Positions 25,086-33,350 of a stretch of 64,000 nt of DNA are shown piece after piece (position 1 is the first letter of the stretch; each line of letters begins with the position of its first letter). Under the pieces are notes generated by a model. That model was not told the origin of the DNA, ran no database searches, and worked only from the letters and a program-made list of their open reading frames with translations. Both the position numbers and the translations under genes were made by a program. The stretch is from Acidiferrum sp963764675 (GTDB lineage Bacteria; Acidobacteriota; Terriglobia; Acidiferrales; UBA7541). The DNA lies in NCBI GenBank assembly GCA_963764675.1, contig CAVXTQ010000011.1:744001-808000 (forward strand), read 5' to 3'.

Positions 25086-25495
25086 GCTGGACCGTTTTTT
25101 CGACGGAATCGGATATGTTTAAAGTCAGCGTAGAAGAGACATTTTCGGCCGGTCACGCGTTGCGCGGCTATCGTGGCAAGTGCGAGAACTTGCACGGCCA
25201 CAACTACCGCGTGCGCGTCACGCTCGAAGGACCGCAACTGGACTCCATCGGCTTGCTGTGCGACTTCACGCAGCTTAAGCAGGTGATGCGCCAGATTATT
25301 GGCGTGTTGGATCATCAGTTCGTAAATGATCTCGAGCCGTTTCGCACGGTGAATCCCTCGGCGGAAAATATGGCCAAATATTTCTATGATGAGATCACGC
25401 GACAACTGAAAGATTTGCCGCCCGGCGCGCGGGTGACCGACACAATCGTTTGGGAGACGGACACGACCAGCGCCCAGTACCGGCCCGGGGCGTGA
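25082..25495 (+). CDS. queD: 6-carboxy-5,6,7,8-tetrahydropterin synthase
   Basis: A 137-residue QueD, which converts dihydroneopterin triphosphate to carboxytetrahydropterin in preQ0/queuosine synthesis. Zinc-binding histidines are in FSAGHAL and LHGHNY; the catalytic Cys is in GKCENLHGH; DHQFVND and ENMAKYFYDEI complete the family pattern. The first ATG overlaps the helicase stop (ATGA), but similarity to the family begins at MFKVSVEETF (ATG at 25115), which may be the true start (126 residues). It opens a run of three que genes with a small membrane-protein gene between queD and queE. Confidence 0.93.
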   Translation: MSWTVFSTESDMFKVSVEETFSAGHALRGYRGKCENLHGHNYRVRVTLEGPQLDSIGLLCDFTQLKQVMRQIIGVLDHQFVNDLEPFRTVNPSAENMAKYFYDEITRQLKDLPPGARVTDTIVWETDTTSAQYRPGA

Positions 25496-25529
25496 ATTTC
25501 GGTAGATCGAGTTAGAGCTCCAGAGGGTT

Positions 25530-25724
25530 ATGAATCGCGCGTTCTATATTATTTTCGTTCCGGTGCTGCTGGTAATGTTGGGCTACATCGCGGTGTTCCG
25601 CGCCATGGGCCTTTCACCCGGGTACCCGCGCCTGGTCGTCGCTGTGCTCCTATTTGCCGCGGCGATCTGGTGGATTGGGCGCAAGGTTGCGCGCAAGACT
25701 AGCTCCAACGCGAGCGCGAACTAG
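25530..25724 (+). CDS. small two-helix membrane protein inside the que operon
   Basis: A 64-residue protein with two hydrophobic helices (YIIFVPVLLVMLGYIAVFRAMG and YPRLVVAVLLFAAAIWWIG) and a basic Ser/Asn tail (RKVARKTSSNASAN). A Shine-Dalgarno-like AGAGGG precedes the ATG. It lies 34 bp after queD and 19 bp before queE, so it is co-transcribed with preQ0 synthesis genes. I do not recognise it and no transport motif is visible; a role in preQ0 or queuine handling would be guesswork. Confidence 0.7.
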   Translation: MNRAFYIIFVPVLLVMLGYIAVFRAMGLSPGYPRLVVAVLLFAAAIWWIGRKVARKTSSNASAN

Positions 25725-25743
25725 AACAGTCGAATTCCACACT

Positions 25744-26439
25744 ATGTTCATTACCGAAATCTTCAAGTCGATTCAGGGAGAAGGAACCCGCGCGGGTTTG
25801 CCGTGTATTTTCGTTCGCCTGACGGGCTGCAATCTGCGCTGCACGTGGTGCGACACGGCGTATGCGTTTCATGGCGGAAAGAAAATGAGCGTCGACGAGG
25901 TGTTGGCGCGCGTCGATGAATTAGCCGGGCGGTGCAATGCGGCGCTGGCTTCCACCGCTGCGGTCCCGCTGGTCGAATTGACCGGTGGCGAACCACTTTT
26001 GCAGAACGAAGTTTATCCGCTGTCGGAAAAGCTGCTCGCGGCCGGCTACACCGTGATGATCGAAACGAGCGGCGAGCGGTATGTCGGGCAGTTGGCTAAG
26101 GAAGTGATCAAGATTGTGGACGTGAAGTGCCCCGACTCGGGTGAAGCGGACACATTCGAGAGGCGCAATCTCGAACAGCTAAACGCGAATGATGAGGTGA
26201 AATTCGTGCTCTCCACCCGGCGCGACTACGAATTTGCCCGGGATTTTACCGCCCAGCACAAGCTTGCGGAGCAGGTGCGCCAGGTTCTCTTTTCGCCGGT
26301 CTTCGACGATCCGGCGGGGAAATGGCAAGGTCTGGAGCCGCGCACGCTGGTGGAATGGATTCTCGCCGACGGCTTGCCGGTACGGCTGGGTTTGCAGTTG
26401 CACAAGTTCGTGTGGGACCCGGCGATGCGCGGCGTATAG
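25744..26439 (+). CDS. queE: 7-carboxy-7-deazaguanine synthase
   Basis: A 231-residue radical-SAM enzyme that turns carboxytetrahydropterin into 7-carboxy-7-deazaguanine. The start ATG at 25744 gives the family N-terminus MFITEIFKSIQGEGT; the frame extends further upstream but only through the small membrane gene. The 4Fe-4S motif is CNLRCTWCD (CxxxCxxC), followed by LTGGEPLLQ, the GGEP SAM motif, and IETSGER. Length is normal. queC follows after four bases. Confidence 0.94.
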   Translation: MFITEIFKSIQGEGTRAGLPCIFVRLTGCNLRCTWCDTAYAFHGGKKMSVDEVLARVDELAGRCNAALASTAAVPLVELTGGEPLLQNEVYPLSEKLLAAGYTVMIETSGERYVGQLAKEVIKIVDVKCPDSGEADTFERRNLEQLNANDEVKFVLSTRRDYEFARDFTAQHKLAEQVRQVLFSPVFDDPAGKWQGLEPRTLVEWILADGLPVRLGLQLHKFVWDPAMRGV

Positions 26440-26443
26440 TCCG

Positions 26444-27166
26444 ATGGAAAAGGGATCAGAAAAGCCGAAGGCAGTGGTGCTGCTGAGTGGCGGTATGGAT
26501 TCTTGCGTGTGCGCCGCGATCGCCCGCGAACGCCATGGCGTAAAGGGTGTTGCACTTCTGCACGCGGGCTACGGCCAGCTAACCCAGGCGCGCGAGCGCC
26601 GGGCCTTTAGCGAGATTGCCGATTTCTACGGCGTGGAGGATCGGCTGGTCGTGCAACTCGATCATTTCCGCGCCATTGGCGGCTCGGCGCTTACGGACGC
26701 GCGCATCCCCGTTCCGGAAAATGAGTTGCACCCGCCGGCGCAACACGGCAGCATTCCGGTCACGTACGTGCCATTTCGCAACGCACACTTCCTTTCCGTG
26801 GCGGTGAGCTGGGCCGAAGCCATCGGCGCCGGTGCGATCTACATCGGCGCGGTGGCGGAAGACAGCTCCGGCTATCCCGATTGCAGGCCCGAATATTACC
26901 GCGCGTTTCAGGAAGTCATTCGCGTGGGCACGCGGCCCGAGACGCAGATCGAAATCATGACGCCGGTAATCACGCTGAAAAAGAGCGAGATCATCCGCCG
27001 CGGCCTCGAGCTAGGCGCGCCGCTGCACCTGACTTGGTCGTGCTACCAGGGCGAGGAGCTTGCCTGCGGCTCCTGCGATAGTTGCTTGCTGCGCCTTAGG
27101 GCGTTTGCCGAAGCAGGCGTACCCGACCCGATTCCCTACCGGCGAGCGGCTGTAGCGCAGCGTTGA
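26444..27166 (+). CDS. queC: 7-cyano-7-deazaguanine synthase
   Basis: A 240-residue ATP-dependent enzyme that makes preQ0 from 7-carboxy-7-deazaguanine and ammonia. The PP-loop SGGMDSCVC is at residues 14-22 and the C-terminal zinc site is formed by Cys residues in SCYQGEELACGSCDSC. The start at 26444 (MEKGSEKPKAVVLLSGG) follows the queE stop by four bases. Upstream in-frame codons as far as 26234 overlap queE and are rejected. With queD and queE this completes dihydroneopterin triphosphate to preQ0; queF and tgt are not in the window. Confidence 0.94.
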   Translation: MEKGSEKPKAVVLLSGGMDSCVCAAIARERHGVKGVALLHAGYGQLTQARERRAFSEIADFYGVEDRLVVQLDHFRAIGGSALTDARIPVPENELHPPAQHGSIPVTYVPFRNAHFLSVAVSWAEAIGAGAIYIGAVAEDSSGYPDCRPEYYRAFQEVIRVGTRPETQIEIMTPVITLKKSEIIRRGLELGAPLHLTWSCYQGEELACGSCDSCLLRLRAFAEAGVPDPIPYRRAAVAQR

Positions 27167-27268
27167 GCTTGGAATCTGGCGCGGATTAGGGATAATAGGG
27201 CGCAAGCCGCCCGGGGACTTTTGGGGTAGAGGTCTAGGGGTCTTCCCAGTTACAAAGGAGAATGGACC

Positions 27269-28432
27269 ATGAAGCTAACTAGGTTCGCCGCTTTGCGGTG
27301 CAATGGGAATAAGTCATGGCTACTGGCCGTGATGTTGGCCGCCGCGCTGGCCTGCGTAGTCGCGCCGCGCGCGGCCGCGCAAACCGGCAATGTATCCGGC
27401 ACGATTCTCGACGTGGCCGGCAAGCCTTGGCCCGATATCACTGTCGATGCGGTAAGCGATCAGGGAGTTAAGGTCCAGGCCAAGACGAACAAAGACGGGG
27501 ATTTCTCGTTCCGCAATATTCGCTCCGGAATATACGTGATCACCGTGGAACTTCCTCCGCCAAGCCCGCCGTACGAAGCGGCGAAGGTGCAAGTGGGACA
27601 GGTGGAACCTCCCAAGATCGTTCTGAACTTCAAAGACATCGTGGCCAAACAGGGCTCGGAGTATGCCGACCAGAAGAAAAAGCAAGACGAAGAGAAGAAC
27701 AAGTTTCAGGGCATGAAGCAGCATTTCGACGCGGGAATCGCGCTGATGACGCAGGTAAACCAGGCCAAGACGGATCTGGCGAAGGCGCCCGCCGACCAGC
27801 GTGACGCACTGAAAACGCAAGTAGCGGATCTTTCTGGAAAAGCGGTTACCGAATTGGAAGCGGCCAAAGCGGCAGCGCCGGAAAAAGACGCCAACCTGCA
27901 CCTGATCTGGGCGCGGCTCGGTGATGCCTATGAAGCCGCCGGACGAACCGACGATGCGGTCAATGCGTATACGCAAGCGGCTACGCTCAAGCCTTCGGCC
28001 GCCTACTACAACAACCTTGGCGGAATCCTGGGACGCGCTGGAAAGATTGAAGCGGCGATGGCCGCGTACCAGAAGAGCGCGGAGCTCGATCCGGCGAATG
28101 CCGCGCAAGCATGGCGCAACGCGGGAATCACGCTGTACAACGTCGGCAAGATGAAAGAAGCCGTCGAACCGCTGAAGAAAGCGACCGAACTCGATCCGAA
28201 GAGCGCCCAGGCATGGTATCTGCTGGGTGCGTCGCTGGTCGGCGCCATGGAATACAAACAGGTCGGCGACAAGATGCAAGTGGTGGTGCAGCCCGGCACG
28301 GTGGAAGCGTATCAGAAGGCCGTGGAACTGGATCCCAACGGCGTGTACGGGCAGCAAGCCAAGCAAGGGCTTGAGGCGCTCGCGCAGATCGCACCGGGAA
28401 TCGACACCAAGGTAAAGAAAAAGAAGTCCTAA
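27269..28432 (+). CDS. exported TPR protein with carboxypeptidase-regulatory-like domain
   Basis: A 387-residue secreted protein with an AAAGGAG Shine-Dalgarno. The signal peptide (KSWLLAVMLAAALACVVAPRAAAQ) is followed by a CarboxypepD_reg-like beta domain at ~40-115 (GNVSGTILDVAGKPWPDITVDAVSDQG), a charged helical linker (EYADQKKKQDEEKNKFQGMKQ), and about four TPR units from ~205 to 375 (AWRNAGITLYNVGKMKEAVEPLKKATELDPKSAQAWYLLG). It ends in a lysine tail. Periplasmic scaffolding is the likely role; no enzyme motif is present. It follows queC by 100 bp and may have its own promoter. Confidence 0.85.
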   Translation: MKLTRFAALRCNGNKSWLLAVMLAAALACVVAPRAAAQTGNVSGTILDVAGKPWPDITVDAVSDQGVKVQAKTNKDGDFSFRNIRSGIYVITVELPPPSPPYEAAKVQVGQVEPPKIVLNFKDIVAKQGSEYADQKKKQDEEKNKFQGMKQHFDAGIALMTQVNQAKTDLAKAPADQRDALKTQVADLSGKAVTELEAAKAAAPEKDANLHLIWARLGDAYEAAGRTDDAVNAYTQAATLKPSAAYYNNLGGILGRAGKIEAAMAAYQKSAELDPANAAQAWRNAGITLYNVGKMKEAVEPLKKATELDPKSAQAWYLLGASLVGAMEYKQVGDKMQVVVQPGTVEAYQKAVELDPNGVYGQQAKQGLEALAQIAPGIDTKVKKKKS

Positions 28433-28464
28433 GCAGTAAGAACGATCGTTTGCAAAGTATTTTG

Positions 28465-28489
28465 GGCCGGCTCTGGTAAAGAGCCGGCC
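28465..28489. terminator. bidirectional terminator between convergent genes
   Basis: GGCCGGCTCT, loop GGTAA, AGAGCCGGCC: a perfect 10-bp stem between the convergent TPR and ABC-permease genes. TTATGTTTGTT follows on plus; AAAATAC follows on minus. Confidence 0.7.
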
Positions 28490-28540
28490 TTATGTTTGTT
28501 GGCGTGTATTTTTTTCGCGAGGTTGCGCTGCGCTCCGCGG

Positions 28541-29356
28541 TCAGCTGTGGGTGAGCGTGCCAGTCGTCTTGGTGCGGCGGAGCGTCCAGGAAAAAACGGC
28601 GATCGAAATAGGAAGCAGGATCGCGGCGATGAGAAGCAGCACCGCGACCGGCCGCCACACTCCGGCGAGACTCGTGCCGGACAGCAAGGCGGCCCGCATG
28701 CCATCGAGCGCGTAGGTAACCGGATTGAGGCGCGCCACATACTGCAGCCAGGCTGGCAGAATGCTGATCGGGAAAAGCATGCCACCCGCGACGTTCGAGA
28801 AGGAGAGCAGCAGCCACTTGGCCGGATTGCCTCGCTTGAAAAGCAGCACGTAGCTCGCGGAGAAAATCCCCAGGCCGGAGAATGCAAGCAACGTCGCGAG
28901 CAGGACACCACACACCGCCAGCCAATTTGCCCCGCGCAATGGAAAACCGAAGAGCGCGGTACCCCAAGCGAGGTACACGGCAACGCGCAGCAACGCAGCC
29001 GCGAACGGATAGATCGCGGAGCCGGCGAGCATCACCGGGAGCGACGTCTGCGTGATCAGGAGTTGCTCGAGGGTGCCGCTGTCGCGCGCTTCCTGGATGC
29101 TTTGATCGAAGGTGTCGATGGCCGCGTGGAGATACTCGAAAAATATCCAGCCGACCAACGCGAATGCGAAGTAGCTGGTGCCCTGCGGCAAGGAGTTCCG
29201 GAGCTCCGGACTGTCCACGAAGCGAGCCATGTAATAGAACATGGCGGCGCCGAACAAAGCTTCGATGGCTTCCAGGATGAACGGCGCGCGATAGGTACGC
29301 GCGATGGTGAGGTCCCGCCAGAAAAAGAGCCACATGTCACGCGCGATGCGCATCAT
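28541..29356 (-). CDS. ABC-2 type transporter permease
   Basis: A 271-residue permease with six hydrophobic segments arranged as in ABC-2 exporters (FILEAIEALFGAAMFYYMARF, YFAFALVGWIFFEYLHAAI, VCGVLLATLLAFSGLGIFSASY, LLLSFSNVAGGMLFPISILP, and a last helix VAVLLLIAAILLPISIAVFSW). The region NPVTYALDGMRAALL before the last helix is typical. It overlaps the ATPase gene by four bases (ATGA), so the two form one exporter. The adjacent, divergently transcribed PqqD/B2/nucleotidyltransferase genes make export of a modified peptide an attractive but unproven role; polysaccharide or drug export is also possible. Confidence 0.88.
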   Translation of the reverse strand: MMRIARDMWLFFWRDLTIARTYRAPFILEAIEALFGAAMFYYMARFVDSPELRNSLPQGTSYFAFALVGWIFFEYLHAAIDTFDQSIQEARDSGTLEQLLITQTSLPVMLAGSAIYPFAAALLRVAVYLAWGTALFGFPLRGANWLAVCGVLLATLLAFSGLGIFSASYVLLFKRGNPAKWLLLSFSNVAGGMLFPISILPAWLQYVARLNPVTYALDGMRAALLSGTSLAGVWRPVAVLLLIAAILLPISIAVFSWTLRRTKTTGTLTHS

Positions 29357-30171
29357 TCAGCGGCATCCCGGCTCGGGGCGGTGTGACTGCGTCCGGTGAG
29401 ATGCAGAAAAACATCTTCTAAGGTTGACGAGCCGGTGCGTTGCTTCAAGGCCGCTGGGGTACCGCAAGCCAGCAAGCGACCGTGGTCGATGACGGCAACG
29501 CGATCGGCGAGCAGCTCCACTTCCGGCAGCGTGTGCGACGCGAAGAGCAGTGAGGTCCCGCCGCGCTGAACGATTTCTTTCTTCAGAAAGCGGCGGAACT
29601 CCACGGCGGCGATGGCGTCCAGGCTGCGCGTCGGTTCGTCGAGAAGAAGCACGCTCGGCTGATGAATTAAAGCGCGAGCGAGGCTCAAGCGCTGGACCGT
29701 TCCTGAAGATAGCGTGCGCACCTGGCGATCGAGAGCTTCGCCGAGGCCAAATTGGTCGCCAAGCTGAGAAATGCGCTGCTTAGCGGCGGTGTTTGAGAGG
29801 TGATTGAGGCGTCCAAAGAATTTCAGATTTTCGCGGCCGGTGAGTCGAGCGTAGAAGCCGTGATCCGTTCCGGCGTGGTATCCCAGGCGACGGCGGACCT
29901 CCCTCGGCTGGCGCACCGCATCAAACCCAGCTACGCGCGTCGCCCCGCGCGTGGGTAGCAAGAGGGTCGCCAGGATCCGCAGCAGAGTGGACTTGCCGGC
30001 GCCGTTCGCGCCTAGGAGCGCTAACGCTTCGCCCTCGCGAACTTCAAGCGAGAGGCCAGCTAACGCGACGGCGGTGGGCTCTTCGAAGGGCTGCAAGAAT
30101 GTGCGCCAGCCGCTGCGCGTTGGCGGAAACGATTTTTCCAGGGAGTCGACGGCAATCGCGGGTTCAGGCAC
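29353..30171 (-). CDS. ABC transporter ATP-binding protein
   Basis: The ATPase partner of the ABC-2 permease, ~272 residues from a GTG at 30171 (VPEPAIAVDSLEKSF), where family similarity begins. A TTG at 30264 would add 31 residues, and neither start has a good Shine-Dalgarno. Motifs: Walker A GANGAGKST, a signature of LSSGTVQR (LSSGT instead of LSGGQ), Walker B LLLDEPT, and the switch His in FASHTLPE. The C-terminus fits the type with a short extension (EDVFLHLTGR). Translational overlap with the permease indicates one complex. The divergent gap of about 195 bp to the PqqD gene could carry shared control. Confidence 0.9.
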   Translation of the reverse strand: MPEPAIAVDSLEKSFPPTRSGWRTFLQPFEEPTAVALAGLSLEVREGEALALLGANGAGKSTLLRILATLLLPTRGATRVAGFDAVRQPREVRRRLGYHAGTDHGFYARLTGRENLKFFGRLNHLSNTAAKQRISQLGDQFGLGEALDRQVRTLSSGTVQRLSLARALIHQPSVLLLDEPTRSLDAIAAVEFRRFLKKEIVQRGGTSLLFASHTLPEVELLADRVAVIDHGRLLACGTPAALKQRTGSSTLEDVFLHLTGRSHTAPSRDAAE

Positions 30172-30270
30172 GCAAGAGTTTATAGCGTGTCTGCTTTGCG
30201 AAGACAATCCGGCGATCGCCGAGGAGACGATCCCGGGAACTCGCGGGCCAGCTGACCCGGCCAATCGTCT

Positions 30271-30298
30271 TTGGGATTTCGGCGCGAAATGCTACTGT
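30271..30298 (+). promoter_or_regulatory. possible promoter of the PqqD-B2-nucleotidyltransferase operon
   Basis: TTGGGA, 16 bp, TACTGT in the divergent gap, 69 bp before the PqqD start. Both boxes are imperfect. Confidence 0.25.
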
Positions 30299-30366
30299 GG
30301 TGAACCGTTCAAGGGGTCGAACCGACAGTTTTATCGCAGCGGATTTCCGGCAAGGGAGCTGTAGGG

Positions 30367-30672
30367 ATGTTCTCGTTCACAGATCGCGTCGCGATGCCAA
30401 CGCACGTCATGGTTCGTTTTCTCGACAACGAGTCGGTTTTCCTGAATCTCGAAACAGAACGCTATTTTGGTTTGGACCAAACCGGGACGCGAATGTGGAG
30501 TCTGGTAACTGCCGCGCCGAGCATCGATGCTGCCTATCAACAGCTCCTCGACGAATATGATGTCGAGCCCGAAGAACTGCGCGCAGATCTCGGCGAACTG
30601 GTAAGCCGGCTGATCGACAACGGCCTGCTCCAAGTTGTTTCCTCCGATGTGGGAATGCCTTCAACGTTTTAG
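30367..30672 (+). CDS. PqqD-family peptide-recognition protein (RRE)
   Basis: A 101-residue PqqD/RRE-like protein, with AGGGAG upstream of its ATG. PqqD-fold proteins bind leader peptides and present them to modifying enzymes. The pattern VMVRFLDNESVFLNLETERYFGLDQTGTRMWSLV followed by IDAAYQQLLDEYDVEPEELRADLGELVSRLIDNGLL matches the beta-hairpin plus winged-helix of the family, with the characteristic YFGLD..G..MW signature. The next gene is a B2-like protease whose start lies inside this one, as in lasso-peptide B1/B2 pairs. No precursor peptide is recognised upstream in the 195-bp gap. Confidence 0.85.
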   Translation: MFSFTDRVAMPTHVMVRFLDNESVFLNLETERYFGLDQTGTRMWSLVTAAPSIDAAYQQLLDEYDVEPEELRADLGELVSRLIDNGLLQVVSSDVGMPSTF

Positions 30673-31111
30673 GGCGCTGGATCCCGCCGCCCGCGGCCTT
30701 TTCTTGCGCGGAACCCTAATCCTGCCGCTAATTTCTCTCAGCTTGCGCCTTCGAGGTTTCAACGCTACGCAGTCGGTCCTGCGCAAGTTTGCCAATTCAT
30801 CGGAGGGAGCGACTCGTTCTTCTCGTGCGGCAGAACTGGCCGAGCGGACGGCACGCATGGTTCGCGCTGCCGCGCGCTACGGCCTCGGACGTCCTACCTG
30901 TTTGGAAAAATCGCTGGCGCTATGGTGGCTCCTGGGGCGCCAGGGCATCGCGTCCAGCCTGCGCATCGGAACGCGCAAAACTGGCGGACAGTTCGAGGCT
31001 CACGCTTGGATCGAGTGCGACGGCGCGGCTTTGGATGAACTCGACGAGCCACATCGGCACTATGCCGCGTTTGACGCGGAGTTTGCGACCCTGCCACCGG
31101 AGGCTGGGTGA
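30647..31111 (+). CDS. lasso-peptide B2-like (transglutaminase-fold) cysteine protease
   Basis: A ~154-residue protein of the Transglut_core3 / lasso B2 family, which removes leader peptides in RiPP maturation. The catalytic Cys85 is in PTCLEKSLALWWLL, His119 in EAHAWIE, and Asp125 just after is a candidate third residue. A short hydrophobic N-terminal part (LILPLISLSLRLRGF) is typical. The ATG at 30647 lies inside the PqqD gene (26-bp overlap); a TTG at 30635 is also possible. It overlaps the following gene by four bases (GTGA). The three genes therefore behave as one translationally coupled unit. The ATP-dependent cyclase (asparagine-synthetase-like C protein) of true lasso clusters is absent nearby. 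Confidence 0.85.
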   Translation: MWECLQRFRALDPAARGLFLRGTLILPLISLSLRLRGFNATQSVLRKFANSSEGATRSSRAAELAERTARMVRAAARYGLGRPTCLEKSLALWWLLGRQGIASSLRIGTRKTGGQFEAHAWIECDGAALDELDEPHRHYAAFDAEFATLPPEAG

Positions 31112-32274
31112 GCGGATCTCCACATCGGGCCAGTGCGTTGAACGCCGAATGGGCTGCGCTGCTGGAGTGCGCGAGTCCTCATCCCAACGTATCGCGTCTG
31201 CATGAACTGCTTCGCCAACCAATCGATTGGTCCGGCTTGCAAGGGCTCGCTGACGAGCACGGCATGCTCCCGCTGCTGGCTGTGCGGCTTCGAGATTTGG
31301 GCGAGCCGCTCGTGCCGGCGGAAACGCGCCAAAAATTGCGCGAGTGGCAGCGCTCGCAAATGGTTTTCAGTTTGAGCCTCACCGCGGAGCTGTTCCGCTT
31401 GCTCGATCGCTTTAAGGCATCGGGCCTCGAAGTCTTGTTGACCAAGGGCCCAGCGCTAGCGGCGCGATGCTATGGAGATCCCGGCAGCAGGCAATACACC
31501 GACCTTGATCTGATCGTGCGTGGCGAAGACGTTCAACGCACCACGGAAATGATGATTGCGCTCGGATATGATCCCAAGGTGCCGCTGAAGGCCATCGAGG
31601 CGAAAAAGATTCCGGGCGAATACGTCTTTACGCAGCGCGACACCGGACTTCTGGTCGAGTTCCATACTGAGGGCACGTTTCGCTACCATCCGCGGCCGCT
31701 TCTCGTGGAAAAGCTTTTCGAGCGGCGCGCTTGCGTGCGTTTCGATGGCCACGACGTTCCCGCGCTGTCTGTGGAAGACGAGCTGATTCTGATTTGCATT
31801 CACGGCGCGAAACATTTCTGGACGCGGCTGATGTGGATTGCGGACGTGGCGGCGCTGGTGTCCCGACAAGACGTCGATTGGGACCGTGCGATGGCCGCAG
31901 CACGCGAAGTGGGCACGGAGCGGATGTTGCACGTGGGACTCCGGCTCGCGGCGGATGTGCTCGGTGCTCGGCTGCCAGATCACGTTGCTCGCGATATGCA
32001 AAATGATCGCACGTCCGAACGAGTGGCCGCGCAGATCACGAGCCGGTTGCCGTTAGGCGAGGCCGCAACGTTTGGCCTGTTCGGTCGCGCCGTATTTCGC
32101 ATGAAGATGCGCGGTGGCTACCTGCAGGGCGCGGCGTACTTGCTGCGGCTTTCGCTTTCTCCGACCGAAGAGGATTGGGTGCGCGGGTCCGAAGAAAAGC
32201 GGTCGTGGCTGCTGGATGCGATCGCTCGGCCGTTTCGGCTGGCACGGAAGTACGGTCGTGACGGAAGGGCTTGA
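31108..32274 (+). CDS. nucleotidyltransferase-family protein (NTP_transf_5-like)
   Basis: A 388-residue protein starting with a GTG that overlaps the B2 stop. The nucleotidyltransferase core is around residues 100-200: LLTKGPALAARCYGDPGSRQYTDLDLIVRGED, where GS...DLDL supplies the metal-binding DxD, followed by LLVEFHTEG, which could hold the third acidic ligand. The rest is helical (ALSVEDELILICIHGAKHFWTRLMWIADVAALV). Family members accompany PqqD and B2 proteins in many peptide and exopolysaccharide clusters, where adenylylation or phosphate transfer to a peptide has been proposed; its acceptor here is unknown. A strong terminator follows at 32292-32320. Confidence 0.82.
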   Translation: MSGSPHRASALNAEWAALLECASPHPNVSRLHELLRQPIDWSGLQGLADEHGMLPLLAVRLRDLGEPLVPAETRQKLREWQRSQMVFSLSLTAELFRLLDRFKASGLEVLLTKGPALAARCYGDPGSRQYTDLDLIVRGEDVQRTTEMMIALGYDPKVPLKAIEAKKIPGEYVFTQRDTGLLVEFHTEGTFRYHPRPLLVEKLFERRACVRFDGHDVPALSVEDELILICIHGAKHFWTRLMWIADVAALVSRQDVDWDRAMAAAREVGTERMLHVGLRLAADVLGARLPDHVARDMQNDRTSERVAAQITSRLPLGEAATFGLFGRAVFRMKMRGGYLQGAAYLLRLSLSPTEEDWVRGSEEKRSWLLDAIARPFRLARKYGRDGRA

Positions 32275-32291
32275 TGGATGGCAAATAGAAA

Positions 32292-32320
32292 AAGGCCCAG
32301 ACTGCTTCCGTCTGGGCCTT
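32292..32320. terminator. bidirectional Rho-independent terminator
   Basis: An 11-bp perfect stem (AAGGCCCAGAC / GTCTGGGCCTT) around TGCTTCC, preceded by AAAAA and followed by TCTT. It lies between the convergent nucleotidyltransferase and PDZ genes and suits both strands. Confidence 0.9.
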
Positions 32321-32377
32321 TCTTGTACCGAGCCGAGGTTCGAGCTGTAAAGGCGGTAGCCGCCGCACTCCAAGCTG

Positions 32378-33313
32378 CTAGATGTTGGTGCTGTGCGAAA
32401 GCTTCCGGATCGTTTTCGTTTTTGGCGTGGGCAGCTCGACGGTGAGCGTAACCGCGCTCTTGCTGCGGAGCACGCCGATCTTCACCGGCTTGTCGTCATT
32501 TTTTGCGGCGAGCTTTTCGCGAAGGTCGCCGAGCGAACGGATGCGATCGCCGTTGAACGCGGTGATCACGTCGCCGGCCTTCACTCCCGCTTTTTCCGCG
32601 GGTGAACCAGCATTCACGTTGCGCACCAGAATGCCCTCGCCGTCCGGTGCTCCGAAGAACGTGCCAAGCTGGCCGCTGATATCTTCGGCGTCAATTCCCA
32701 GCCGCGGATGCCCGCCCGCAATCATCGCCAGGCCATCGTTCAGCGACTCTAGTGGGGCGACTTCCGGCATGTCGGGGAGTTCCACGCCTTCCGGCATGCG
32801 GAACGTGAACGCTCCCGGCTCTGTATTCATCCATGCGCGGTGAGTTTCTTCGGCTTGACCAAGCGTAGCGCTGACCGTCTGAGATCGTCCATCACGCCAG
32901 ACCGCAAGCTGCACGGTGCGTCCAGCGGGGATTTCGCGGATCATGCGGCGGAATTGCGCGGAACCTTCGACGCGCTGTCCGTCAACCTCGGTGATAACGT
33001 CGTTTTCCTTGAGGCCGGCCTTCGCCGCCGGGCTCTCCGGCGCGATGCGGCCGACAACGACGCCGCGCTCGGCGGGAAGTTTCAGCTCTTTGACATTGTC
33101 GGGCGTGACCTCGCGCGCCTCAACACCGAGCCAACTCGGGCCTTCGTCGTTGACCAGAACCGCGACGTCATCACGCTCTACTTGCTGCCCCGGCAGTACT
33201 TGCACTCTTTGCACGGTTACTTCTTGAGCCGAAGCCGAACGGCTGGGAAGCGCCGGCAGCACAAGGGCCAAGGCAGCGAGTCCGCCGGTTTTGATCAAAA
33301 TGTTTTTTTTCAT
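32378..33313 (-). CDS. exported protein with two PDZ domains
   Basis: A 311-residue exported protein, AGGAG Shine-Dalgarno. The signal peptide MKKNILIKTGGLAALALVLP ends near SASAQE. PDZ1 covers ~60-150 (WLGVEAREVTPDNVKELKL, GVVVGRIAPESPAAKAGLKENDVITEVDG) and PDZ2 ~205-300 (RLGIDAEDISGQLGTFFG, GILVRNVNAGSPAEKAGVKAGDVITAFNG). There is no trypsin-like domain and so no protease activity; it resembles the PDZ half of DegP/HtrA. As the last gene of the ECF-sigma cassette it probably binds misfolded or C-terminal peptides in the periplasm as part of the stress response. Confidence 0.87.
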   Translation of the reverse strand: MKKNILIKTGGLAALALVLPALPSRSASAQEVTVQRVQVLPGQQVERDDVAVLVNDEGPSWLGVEAREVTPDNVKELKLPAERGVVVGRIAPESPAAKAGLKENDVITEVDGQRVEGSAQFRRMIREIPAGRTVQLAVWRDGRSQTVSATLGQAEETHRAWMNTEPGAFTFRMPEGVELPDMPEVAPLESLNDGLAMIAGGHPRLGIDAEDISGQLGTFFGAPDGEGILVRNVNAGSPAEKAGVKAGDVITAFNGDRIRSLGDLREKLAAKNDDKPVKIGVLRSKSAVTLTVELPTPKTKTIRKLSHSTNI

Positions 33314-33350
33314 TGTCGTCCATCTCCTACTTGCTTAGACGCGGCAAATG

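Noticed and set aside
30297..30560. Possible leader/precursor peptide before the PqqD gene
   Set aside because: The frame runs on into the PqqD gene and is Arg-rich; no short terminated peptide with a leader-like sequence was found in the gap.
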